Source: Branchiostoma floridae
Taxonomy: Eukaryota; Chordata; Leptocardii; Amphioxiformes; Branchiostomatidae
NCBI RefSeq assembly: GCF_000003815.2
Contig: NC_049982.1
Span: 17,366,063 to 17,430,062, forward strand
DNA length: 64,000 bases
Direction: 5' to 3'
This document shows, piece after piece, positions 53,665-64,000 of the stretch. A program made the position numbers and the translations under genes. Each line of letters starts with the position of its first letter. Positions within the stretch are counted from its first letter, which is position 1. A model generated the notes under the pieces. That model had not been told where the DNA came from. It worked only from the letters and a program-made list of their open reading frames with translations, and did not search any database.

Positions 53665-56600
53665 TTACTGGTTGGTCTTCACTTCTTCTGCTCCCACACC
53701 GAGCTCTTCCTTGAGGATAGCATCTATCTCACTCCTGTCAAAAGAATAGAAACATGTCACTGCATGGATGTTCAATACAGCTGTATTCCTTTTGTTGTTT
53801 CTTTTTAACATAATACCAAACAGTTGGAAACAAAGTTATTGGTATGGTACACTACCATTTCTTGACTAAAAGAAAGGAAATGAAGGCTTTCAGTGATTCT
53901 TAAACTTAAATGGCTGTTGCAGCCTTGTAACACTCATTCCTCCCACAGTACCTGATGTTTAACCACAGCCAACTGATGAGGATAACAGAATCTGAGAAAT
54001 TCACTAAGTAAATAATTTTCCATTTTTGCAACCTATAGCAACTCACTATAGCAACCTATTAAGCAGTCTTATATATGTTTTTCCATGCAATAACTACAAC
54101 TCATGAATCCATAATAAATATCAAATTTGCCACTTCAATAAATGTTACATCAGACTCACTGTTTTATTTCAGTCATGGCAGATTTCAGGTTCTCAGCATA
54201 TTCCACGATCTTGGGAAGTCCACAGTGAACAGCGACGCTCAAACCAGCCTGAGATTGTTAAAAATAGGGAGGGCACAAATGTATCTTCTTCATGGTCTGG
54301 TGCTCCAAGGTTAAGATAATAAAAGACACAAAAAGCAAAAGCTGTAGTGCTGAAACTTACATTTCATGATCAAAACCACTAGCCTGTACCATAACCAAAT
54401 TTAGAAACACACATTGAGATGTCAAGTTGCGATTTTTACTGAAAGCTTTAGAACTGAGCTGGCAATTCAGGACACCAAATGCAAGGTGTGTTATAAGACT
54501 AGTTGTCTTCCCTTGTTAAACTTACTATGAGTCAATTCACATTTTGATGATAAATAAATGAATAATGCATATGAGTCATTTCTGTACCTTTGCTTTGGCT
54601 TTGTCCTTAGCTTCAACACAGACAGCCAGGTACTCCTCCATAGCCTCAGCCCTGCAGAGTAAAGGGATCTATGTGTCATTTGTGGGCTAACATGTAGATG
54701 TGACATGTAGATGTGACATGTAGATGTGACATGTAGATGTGACATGTAGAGGTGACATGTAGATGTAACATGTAGAGGTGACGTGTAGATGTGACGTGTA
54801 GATGTGACATGTAGATGTGACATGTAGATGTGACATGTAGATGTGACATGTAGATGTGACATGTAGATGTGACATGTACCCCCGGTAGATGTGACATGTA
54901 CTAGTAGATGTGACATGTAGATGTGACATGTAGATGTGACATGTAGATGTGACATGTAGATGTGACATGTAGAGGTGACCTGTAGATGTGACATGTAGAG
55001 ACATGTAGATGTGACATGTAGATGTGACATGTAGAGGCGACATGTAGAGGCGACATGTAGAGGCGACATGTAGATGTGACATGTAGATGTGACATGTAGA
55101 TGTGACATGTAGAGTGACATGTAGATGTGACATGTAGATGGGACATGTAGATGGGATATGTAGACGTGACATGTAGATGTGACATGTAGATGTGACATGT
55201 ACCCCCGGTAGATGTGACATGTACTAGTAGATGTGACATGTAGATGTGACATGTAGATGTGACATGTAGATGTGACATGTAGATGTGACATGTAGAAGTG
55301 ACCTGTAGATGTGACATGTAGAGACATGTAGATGTGACATGTAGATGTGACATGTAGAGGCGACATGTAGAGGCGACATGTAGAGGCGACATGTAGAGGC
55401 GACATGTAGATGTGACATGTAGATGTGACATGTAGATGTGACATGTAGAGTGACATGTAGATGTGACATGTAGATGGGACATGTAGATGGGATATGTAGA
55501 CGTGACATGTAGATGTGACATGTAGAGGTGATATGTAGACGTGAAATGTAGATGTGACATGTAGATGTGACATGTAGATGTGAAATGTAGATGTGACATG
55601 TAGATGTGACGTGTAGATGTGACATGTAGACTGTAAGCAATGCAGAATCAGAACTATTCCTTCTGGAAAATTTTGTTAGTCCATGCATGTCAATAAGATA
55701 AAGTAAGTTAACAACTGACCTTGGAGTTTTGGTATACTCCTTGAACAATGGAAGCATCTCACTGTTTGGGTAAGAGAACATTATGAGGGTTTACTTCAAA
55801 ATCTTAACAAACATCTACAACATAAAGTATGGAAGAGGTGTTGTGTTTTTACAGGAAAACTTAGATATGGATATAGATTTTTAGACAAGGGCAAATCATA
55901 AAAATCGATTGATAACATTTTGAGTCACCCATTTGACCAACCAACTAACAGTTTGGTAAGACAATGAATGCTAATATACACATTATGCATGCCAAAGGCC
56001 TTGGCTTATAGGAGATACATGAAATATCCCAACATGCACCTGGCCTTCTTGAGTTGCCCAGCTCTGAGAAACAGGACCAAGAGATTGCTCAGAGACTCGG
56101 AGCTCCAGCTGTAAAAGATGATTCAAAGAATGTCTCAGTAATATCACAAGAAACATGCGTCAACAGATTGTTCAGAACTATTGATACAAGTCAACTGACA
56201 TGTTTCCAGCAACAACACCACAAACATTACCAGCCTTGATTATACATGTTATTTTAGCAAGTTACCAGAGTATGCCAAAATTTCTATTTTTCAAAGTCTT
56301 AAAAACATTTTCTATTTAGAGATGACTAGTGTACTATTCCTAGTATTATTTCCGAAAACCTTCCAAGAACTGATGATCCTTACATCACGATAGTCCCCTG
56401 AAATGGTGGGCTACTTGTGACACCTGCTTTCTTTTTAAACAAGAGGCAGTTTTAGACTAAAAGGTTGAAGCCATGGGACCTAAGCCATGTCTGGCACTGG
56501 TTACAAACTCCAAAATCCATGTCTGGCATTGGTAATCTCCATACAGATGTTGGATCTGGTTTATAGTTTTTTTTAGGTATGTTTGGAGGATTTTTGTCCA

Positions 56601-59600
56601 TTAGCACAAAAATATTATGACAGGCACATACCTTAGAGTTGCTCTGCGAGCTGGGGCTGTTGCCTTGTAGTAAAACTCAATGTTGTCCTTGATGTTTTGT
56701 ACAACTGGCATGAACAGCAGTTGGATCTGAACATGGGCACAAAGATGGGATTCAGGGTATGGTAAAAATTTAGAGCTTGGAAGGCCATCAGGTAGGGTTT
56801 TCAGAATTACATGTACATGAAGAGTGGGAGCAGTACTAGATACCCAATCAGGGATGACTATCAAAAGGAAAAGGTGAAGGGTAAAGGACTGCTCTCCTGA
56901 ATATCATTAGTACTTGTTATTACTAGCAATGCACAGTGTTACTGTACTTAGATACTTAGACCAAGAAGTTTACAACATCAATAGCTGCATACTCGTGTCC
57001 CAACATGATATTACTACTAGTATTAGGCAGGCAAACCCAAAGTCAAAAAGTTTACATTTGGCCACTGCAACTACAAATGCAAATGTTCTTCTGAAACTAT
57101 ACATCAATACTTAATACAATAAAATGTGTGTACTATCCACTATGCAGGAGTGCATTAGTATTGAAACGTCGATGTAGGTTAGACATCCAGGTAATAAGAT
57201 ACGCCAAAAGTAGTTACTCAAGCAACTGGATATGATTTTGGAAACGGTCAGACTACTTTTTGGCGTGCATTAGTATTGAATAATTCTATCAAAGATTTAA
57301 AACATCAAGCCAACATTTCTGCAGTTTTACTATCATGAAATTTGTGTTCACCTACCTCAGGGGACTGTTTCTCCCTGGCCATGAACTCAAGAACAGCCTC
57401 CACTAACTCCTGCTTGTTAAAGTGCTGCAGGGACCGAATATCTGAGCAACAAGGAGGCAAAATGGACTGAATACAAATGTACTTGTAGTGCATTGTACAT
57501 GTAGCCTTAAGATTTCAAAGCAAAGTTTATAACTGTGTCTGAAAACACACTATGGAAACCATCATGACTTATCCCAGGCTAACAGTAATGTTGAGTCATT
57601 CACTCACTCCCTCGCTTGGTCACTCAGTCACTCACTCACTAACTCAGTCACTCACTCAGTCAATCACTCAGTCACTCGCTTGGTCACTCAGTCACTCACT
57701 CACTAACTCACTCCCTCACTCACTCAATCACACCTTACCTTCCCACAAGTCTGTGACCTTGTGATGCATGTTGCTGACCTCCAGTGACTTCAGGATGTTT
57801 AAGATTGAAGGCACATTTGGATAATACACCTGCAACAGTTAACACTGCAGATTAGGGGGAGTCTATGTGGTATGATTTCATGCTACATGTATGTACTTAA
57901 AGAAGGAAACTTTCATGAAAACCATAATTTAGACCTTACTTTGGAATATAAATTGGTAAAGTTTTGCTGTCAGTTCAGCTAGCTTCATGTTTAATAACCC
58001 AACCATTATGAAGGTCCTCAGGTTTCAGTTGAATTATTCATTGTGTGGGCCTTTATGCCTTACTCACATACTCAGAGAGTATTGTGTATGTGATGTCAAT
58101 TATAATGGACTTGACAAATAGCCAATGCTGTAGCCTGCACTCAGCCAGCGCACACCAAGCCAATAAAGCGGTAGATATAGTGTGTGTTACCCACCGAGGG
58201 CACCAGGTTCCTGTACCACTTCCACATCTCCTCTCCTCCCTCCATCTGACAGATGAGATTCAGAAACTTTCCACTGAAACAGAAATGCCTCATTACAATA
58301 TGATCAACATCATTCATCTTAATCTCAGAGTGGCTGAATATTCTGTTCACAATCATTTACACATTCACATCAACACCTTCTTTAGATCAAGCTTAAGTTG
58401 CTGTAAATGACAATACAGTGCTAACAATTGGTCTATATAACAAAAAATCTTTCTTAAAAAATGACACTGCTTTCCAACTATGGTGAGTAAAGTTGCCTGT
58501 CCTTTAAAAAAGGAAACATCACAGATTGAGCACATAAACCTGCTGAGTAGAAACAGCGAATGCAGGTACTTTATTGTTTGTGGACCATACTTACTAGTAC
58601 ACAGACTGTATGTATGCATCTCCCAGGAGCCTCCAGTTTTCCCCTGTCTCCTGTAACTTGTGCAGCCGATAGGCAAGCTCAACATCATTCATGCGGAGGC
58701 ACTGAGGAAGGGAAAGTTCAGAATAAATTACTGTTCTTTCAGTTTTCACAAAGTACACAAAGTAACACAACAGAAAAGGGCAAGATTATCTATCTGTGAG
58801 CTTTACTGGAAATAATGATTAACTGGTGTTAAGGGCATAAGGGACAGAAGTCATTTCTTAAAATCATCTGTTTTGACTTAACAATTCACCACTATTGCAA
58901 TATCCAATGTCAGCAACAAACAAGTTGCTTTTCGAATGTTTCTTGACTTACCATGTTCATGGCATCCACAAAGAAACGACCTGGAAAAAAAGAGAGAGAA
59001 TTAGACTGTAGAAATGGCCAGACCCTTCAATTTACAATGAAGAAAATGCATCCCTGCTCAACTGTCATGGCTTCCCACAATATCAGGCACATATTCATAG
59101 TCCTTCTCTGCAGACTTGGTGAAGCCTTTGACATTTCTTTGTGTCATATTTCCATACAGAAGTGTCATGACGGTGCGAGAGGCTACAAGAAACATGTGAC
59201 TAACACAAATGAAGCCCAGGGGCTAGCCAATATGTCTTCCTTCTGTCATTCTTGGAGAAACAGCCAATACAAATGTTTCCCTCTCTCTTTCTTCCCTCCT
59301 TCATTGTTTGGAGCTTATGATGTTCATCTTAGTTGTTAAATCTGTCATCTTAAGCTTATGAAAACACATTTTCATATATTTTTAAGAATAAATTTCAGAT
59401 TTTTGGAATGGAAAGGGTAAAATTTTTGTAGGCCCCTAATAGCAAATTTCCATCCAAAGACTGAGGGATGGGTCCTGGAGACAGCCATGCTTGCCAGCCT
59501 GCTGTCGATCTGCATCAGCTATGAGTGACAAAGGTTATAATGTCCATACTGTCATCCTGGTCTTGTATTGTAAACTCCTTTCCTTCCACCTCATCCATTA

Positions 59601-62600
59601 TCTGGTACAGCATTTGACTTGGCGGTGAATCTGTAAAAAAAAGGAGGACTTTCAGTTTCACACAGATATTAACAAGGAAACTGTAACATAATGCAATTAT
59701 TCTTAATCATTTTGCTTCTTTTGGTAGCGTAGGAAGGATACAAAAATCAACACTGGCCTTTCTACTTTGTCGCCTGTCTGGTTGCCTCATATTTCTAACT
59801 TACCTTTTTACAGATGTTAGCACATGAATATACACTTATACACTTATACTAGATACGTACATAAATGCAGCAACAAAAATAATTAAAACATTAAGTAAGC
59901 AATTTTCTCATATTTTGCCATTTCATCATCATCAACATCATCATTATGCACACTACCTTTTAATATCTACCTTAAGTACATGTATGTGGTTACAGAACAG
60001 TGTGTGAATGAATACTTACTGGATGGATTGAAGATGGACATTATGTGATTATAAGTGGCCAGCGATGGTTCTGTAAACATTTAAGATAAACTGTTAGTTA
60101 GACATCTTATATGTTGTGTACATCATGTTGTATACATTTGTGTATAAACCATTTACCTTTACCACTTGAGCATCTATCAGGAAAGAACATAAAAAAGTTT
60201 CAAATTAGCATGGCATAATCAGAAGGTTGACTATTATGAGAATGATCTACATTGTGTGCAGAAGCAACATATTCAACACTAAACACTTAACATTAAAGGG
60301 ATGGTCAGTTTCTAGCTGCAAGATTGCTTACAAATTGGCCAGGATGTTCTTTAAGAAAGTTCCATACCTATCCCCAGGTGAGCCATCTCCCTGAGAACAT
60401 CTAAACATGACTTCCTACCAGTCATGCCACAGAAGCGGATAGACCTCAGCGTGGCGTTGAAGGTCTGCAGAGTGGGCCTGATCTTCTCCAGTCTCATCTG
60501 ATTCAGCAGTTGCTGAAACAGGCAGGCAGAATGTGTGGGGAAAATCACATGGTGAAGAAAAACAAATCTGACCTGCTTTAAGAGATTCTTGAAGTAAAAG
60601 AAAATCAATGACCAAAACGAATGGACTATGAACGCTGAGCTTTTGCTCTACTATGTTTTGTAACCTGCATGTGTATTGATATTTGTTGATAGATTTATTA
60701 GGACTCAATGTAATAAATTTCATATATCTGTTATATTTCATCTGACCCTTACCTCCCTCACGACCTCAATGAAAAGTGGCCTGCAGGCTGATTTGAGCTT
60801 CTCATTGATAAATAAAGGATCAAACAAACAGTGGATGGAGCATATGTTCAGTAACTGTTGCCTGTTTGTTGGCATGTTCTATAGATGATATATCAAACAT
60901 AATATGTTAGAATACCTGAACAAGGTCCCATCTCTCCTCATACCGGTCTCTGACCTCCTTGACTGATTTGATAAGAGCATTGTAGGTGGATGCATCAGCT
61001 ACAACAACAGTGGAACAACATTCAGATCACACTGTAAACTGTAAATTTCATCACATCAGCCTATCTCAAACTGAATCATACAGCTTATAAATTGCCAGAT
61101 GATTTGTATCGATATTGGTATCATTAGTAGTATTTATTTGTTATGATTAGTATCATTGTTTACATCAGTTTCATTACTATTGTTATTTATTCATTTCATT
61201 TATTGTTTATTGATTTTATGTTTGCATGTAAATGTTTCATGTGATGCAGGGCTCCACTGCAAAGCGGTGCAATAGCACTGAGTTGGACAACCCTGGGTAA
61301 AGATGACATAAATAAATAAATAATAAAATAAATAGATGGCAGGAGAGAGCACTTTTGTAACCACAAACTGAATAAGGATCAAGATTAGTTTGAGCACTTG
61401 TGTACAAGGATAAAGAGCTTAAGTAATATTTTCCTCATGTTCATATTTTGGTGGCTCTGTCCTTGGTGCTGAATTTTCTTTCTGATGGAAACCCATTCGT
61501 GCGGTCATAGATTCTGACCTTAGAAGTGAGACTTTACTTGTCATAAGGATTTCCTTCCACTAAACACCCCCTTTCTATCAGTAGTGTGACATGATAACAG
61601 TTGTAGGAAACATATGACTATGGCTCTGTCCTTGGTACTAATGTCTTTATTCATGCCAGAACATCTTTGCATTACCAATGCCTTTGTACTAGGACATACT
61701 GGTACTGTCAATAGTGTTGTCCCTGGTTCTGACTGTCTGCTTTCATTTCTTTTTTGCTGTGACAAAACTACTTACTCTGGATATCATAAAATTATTGATC
61801 ATCCTGACATTTAAAGCACTTGTGACCATATACCGACAAGCTGAAGCGGTTAGAGAGACAACAACAACATCCTGACAATAATTTTGCAACTTCCTTCAGA
61901 AGATATACATTTCTTCAGGCAGGTTGTGGGTCTGCACATACCTCGTAATCCTTTCTGCTGCATGTCATTATATGTTCTAAAGGCCTGGTCCGCTGCCTCG
62001 TACTGAAGGAAACAGGGATACAACATGATGAGTACATCTGTCATGATTGGCAGGTCTCCATGATTTTTTTTTTCAACCTTTATTTAACCTTGATACATCA
62101 TTTGGCCTGAGCCATTTTTCAAGATTTCAAGGGTGGAGGAGGTCAGAGGTCTAAATACCTTCTAAATACAATGCAGTACACAAAAGATACAGTTCAACAT
62201 TCCATAAATACTTTCGTATTCAACACAATATCAGTCCATCTCATAGTCCATAGTTACATAATTTCTAGTCGAGTCAAGTTCTTAAACGACGATAAAGAGG
62301 GCGCCTGCCTCAAGTTCTGCCTCAGACTATTCCACAGAACTGTGCCTGAATGATGTTGCAGATTACCAGTTGTCACAGCTTGTTTATCATCCCTACAAAT
62401 TACAATATGATCCCTGTGATATCTAACTGTACATGTATTTTGAAATGAATCTGGTGCAGTTAAAAGTCCCAAACTTGATTCTACAAAATAACAACGCATC
62501 AAAATGAATTGTTTTATTGCAGAGGTGCTAGTTTGGTACAACAAATGACTTGTTGTTGAATGGCAAAAATCTGAGTCGGCACAGCAAGTTTCTTAGTGTC

Positions 62601-63632
62601 ATAAAACTTAAAAGAAGCAGTCCTATTGTAGTTTTTTTCACAAATCATTTCAAACAGAATATATGACAGGTATTGTCTGAACTTAGAGAAAAGCCATACC
62701 AAAACCATGTTGTAAATCTTAAGTCAGAGGGCAGCAGAAGTACGTCAAAACCAACCTTGACTAGACCCTTGATGAGGCTGCAATAGTTGCGAGCGCTTGG
62801 TTCAGCAAGGGAGTTGAACAGTCTGTCTGCATCATCTCCATCCCTACAGTCATGAGAAACACAATTTTATATCCATATGTCATGAGGAGGCAGAGATGGA
62901 AGTCTTACAGAGGTAAATCTTTGGTGATGGCTGTTTGATCTCAGACACTGTAAACATCATAAAATGTTATGGAGTTTCTACAATATGTGCAGTTGTCTCA
63001 CCTCCAGCGATGTACAGCAGGCTCATTTGCCCTCCTCATTCTCCCCTTCACATTACCCTTACGTCTGGGGGGCTCTTCACTGTCCTGGGAGTCAGGTCAA
63101 ATAAGTGATATAAATATGATATGTACAATATCGTAAAAAGAATATATTTTGTGACAAAAGTGCACAGATTTTGTGTTTCCAAACTTTTAACTGTAGCAAT
63201 ATGGTAAGTCAAAAGAAAGACTAGCAACAAAGTGTACTGTAAATACATTGACTATTGAGGTCGGTACGTAATATTGGCCATATGAGGGAAACGCTCACGG
63301 CATTCAATTTTAGAGAGAGGTTTTTTTCTAGCTGGCTTCAGAGTAATCAAATTATTGTGATGATGAAATTTTAGCAGTTAAATACTGACTGCTGAAGTCG
63401 TTAAAATTAAGAATCAGGTCTTCTTCTGAGGTCTTGGAACAGTCCTATCCATACTTAATATGTAAACATATTGTAAAGAAATCCCGTGCCACGGCTCTGA
63501 AACAATTGTTAAGTGTCCAGACCTCCTGCTCCTCTGGACTGAGTAAGTTGGCCTCCTGTACTGGATCCTTACTGCCATGGAAACACAGCAGGTCCAACAG
63601 GTCATCTGTCATGTCCTGGGAGACTGTCCCAC
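53665..63632 (-). CDS. PTCD3: PTCD3, pentatricopeptide-repeat protein of the mitochondrial small ribosomal subunit (mS39), 5' part beyond window
   Basis: Mitochondrial translation factor built into the small ribosomal subunit. Eighteen minus-strand exons, all in phase: 63632-63523, 63084-63002, 62843-62756, 62002-61942, 60998-60916, 60512-60368, 60070-60020, 59630-59550, 58980-58952, 58701-58595, 58273-58195, 57829-57739, 57441-57356, 56726-56632, 55761-55720, 54651-54588, 54248-54160, 53734-53665 (stop TAA at 53665); 1454 nt, about 484 codons. Order and motifs follow vertebrate PTCD3: DDLLDLLCFHG, ADRLFNSL, NYCSLIKGLVK, STYNALIKSVKEVRDRYEER, RPTLQTFNATLRS, VLREMAHLGI, EPSLATYNHIMSIF, ELAYRLHKLQETGENWRLLG, KFLNLICQMEG, FMARE. 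The human protein is 689 aa, so roughly the first 200 residues, including the targeting peptide, lie past 64000. The C-terminus KEELGVGAEEVKTNQ is not strongly conserved. Confidence 0.95.
54690..55630. repeat. 13-bp satellite with higher-order structure
   Basis: About 70 copies of a 13-bp unit (gacatgtagatgt) in a PTCD3 intron. Variant blocks (gaggc; a gtaccccc interruption at 54876 and 55199) recur about 323 bp apart, showing a higher-order duplication. Because 13 is not a multiple of 3 and no frame of the unit contains a stop on the minus strand, it yields a meaningless open frame of 360 codons. Confidence 0.95.
57166..57264. mobile_element. Foldback element, internally deleted copy
   Basis: Shares the lead-in and left arm with 25731-25862 (gtcgatgtaggttagacatc..., tacgccaaaagtagtta...), but most of the right arm is missing so that 'cggtcaga' joins directly to 'ctactttttggcgt'. 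The 16-mer GTGCATTAGTATTGAA flanks it on both sides (57150-57165 and 57265-57280), a long target duplication. In a PTCD3 intron. Confidence 0.8.
57598..57732. repeat. (CACT)n-type simple repeat
   Basis: Imperfect tandem 'cactcact/cagtcact' array ending about 7 bp before the 5' splice site of the PTCD3 exon 57829-57739 (reading on the minus strand it lies at the very start of the intron). Confidence 0.9.
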
Positions 63633-64000
63633 CTGGGCATGGATAGATTAGGCAAAACTTTGGCTTAGAATAACACTGGAGTGATCATGGTTTACTGTGT
63701 CCTACACAACAGAAAGCAACCCATTTCAGTAGTGTACTAGACTAGCAATTAATAAAAGGATGGAATCCAAGTGCTTGTTAGGCAATACCACTTTGATCAT
63801 CTGTTTCTTGATATTTGGGGCAAAAAGAATTTGAGGTGAAATAAAAAATTAATTAATTCAACATGCATAATAATGAGGAAGCTATACTAAAAGCTGACAT
63901 AAAATGGCTGTAAGTGTAAGTTTACAAAAGTAAGTTAGAAAGAAAGTAAAACAAAATCAAGATAGATTGTTTGGATATAAATCAATGACATACAAATGCA

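Noticed and set aside
54491-55781. Long minus-strand ORFs (up to 360 codons) rich in Met-Ser-His-Leu-His-Val repeats
   Set aside because: They are translations of the 13-bp satellite, which lacks stops in all minus-strand frames; the only coding parts here are the short PTCD3 exons at 54588-54651 and 55720-55761.
60750-60787. A possible small minus-strand exon (gcaggccactt... ending before gtaagggtc) in PTCD3
   Set aside because: Has splice-like edges but the flanking exons 60998-60916 and 60512-60368 already join in phase and match vertebrate PTCD3 without it, and in that phase it contains TGA.

Overview
This is a eukaryotic (metazoan) genomic window with short exons, GT-AG introns of roughly 100-1600 bp, many small DNA-transposon relics and minisatellites, and five runs of N. 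The gene content (vertebrate-like kinesin-5, a Deltex/macro-domain ubiquitin ligase, tandem polyamine oxidases, PTCD3) and the repeat style suggest an invertebrate deuterostome, most likely a lancelet (Branchiostoma). That species call is inference from gene and repeat style; no database was searched. All gene models were built by reading splice sites and frames by hand, and exon phases were checked at each junction.

Layout: (1) 339-9254 (+), kinesin-5 (KIF11/Eg5), with most of the motor domain lost in an N gap. (2) 11485-13379 (-), an unidentified 278-aa basic protein in 5 exons, sharing a 279-bp head-to-head promoter that carries an E2F-like site with the next gene. (3) 13659-30317 (+), three tandem FAD-dependent polyamine oxidases (SMOX/PAOX family). 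Copies 2 and 3 are a recent duplication with a spacing of about 5.8 kb, and the second intron-rich copy carries traces of an old 3' UTR. (4) 31539-38813 (-), a 10-exon, about 1088-aa protein with an RRM/NID-like N-terminus, KH-like region, macro domain, RING and Deltex C-terminal domain; a 46-bp minisatellite starts exactly at one of its 5' splice sites. (5) 38814-43808, repeat-rich intergenic DNA. (6) 43809-47838 (-), a secreted two-WAP-domain protein whose second exon lies on the opposite strand between perfect 100-bp inverted repeats. (7) 47839-53664, intergenic with two TIR elements. (8) 53665-63632 (-), the 3' two thirds of PTCD3 (mitochondrial ribosomal protein mS39), 18 exons, with its 5' end beyond the window.

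The genes are functionally unrelated neighbours (mitosis, polyamine catabolism, ADP-ribose/ubiquitin signalling, secreted protease-inhibitor-like protein, mitochondrial translation). The most striking items are the WAP gene interrupted by an inverted exon segment, the single-chain macro-RING-Deltex architecture that joins parts split between PARP9 and DTX3L in vertebrates, the splice-site minisatellite, and a foldback element present twice with clear target-site duplications.
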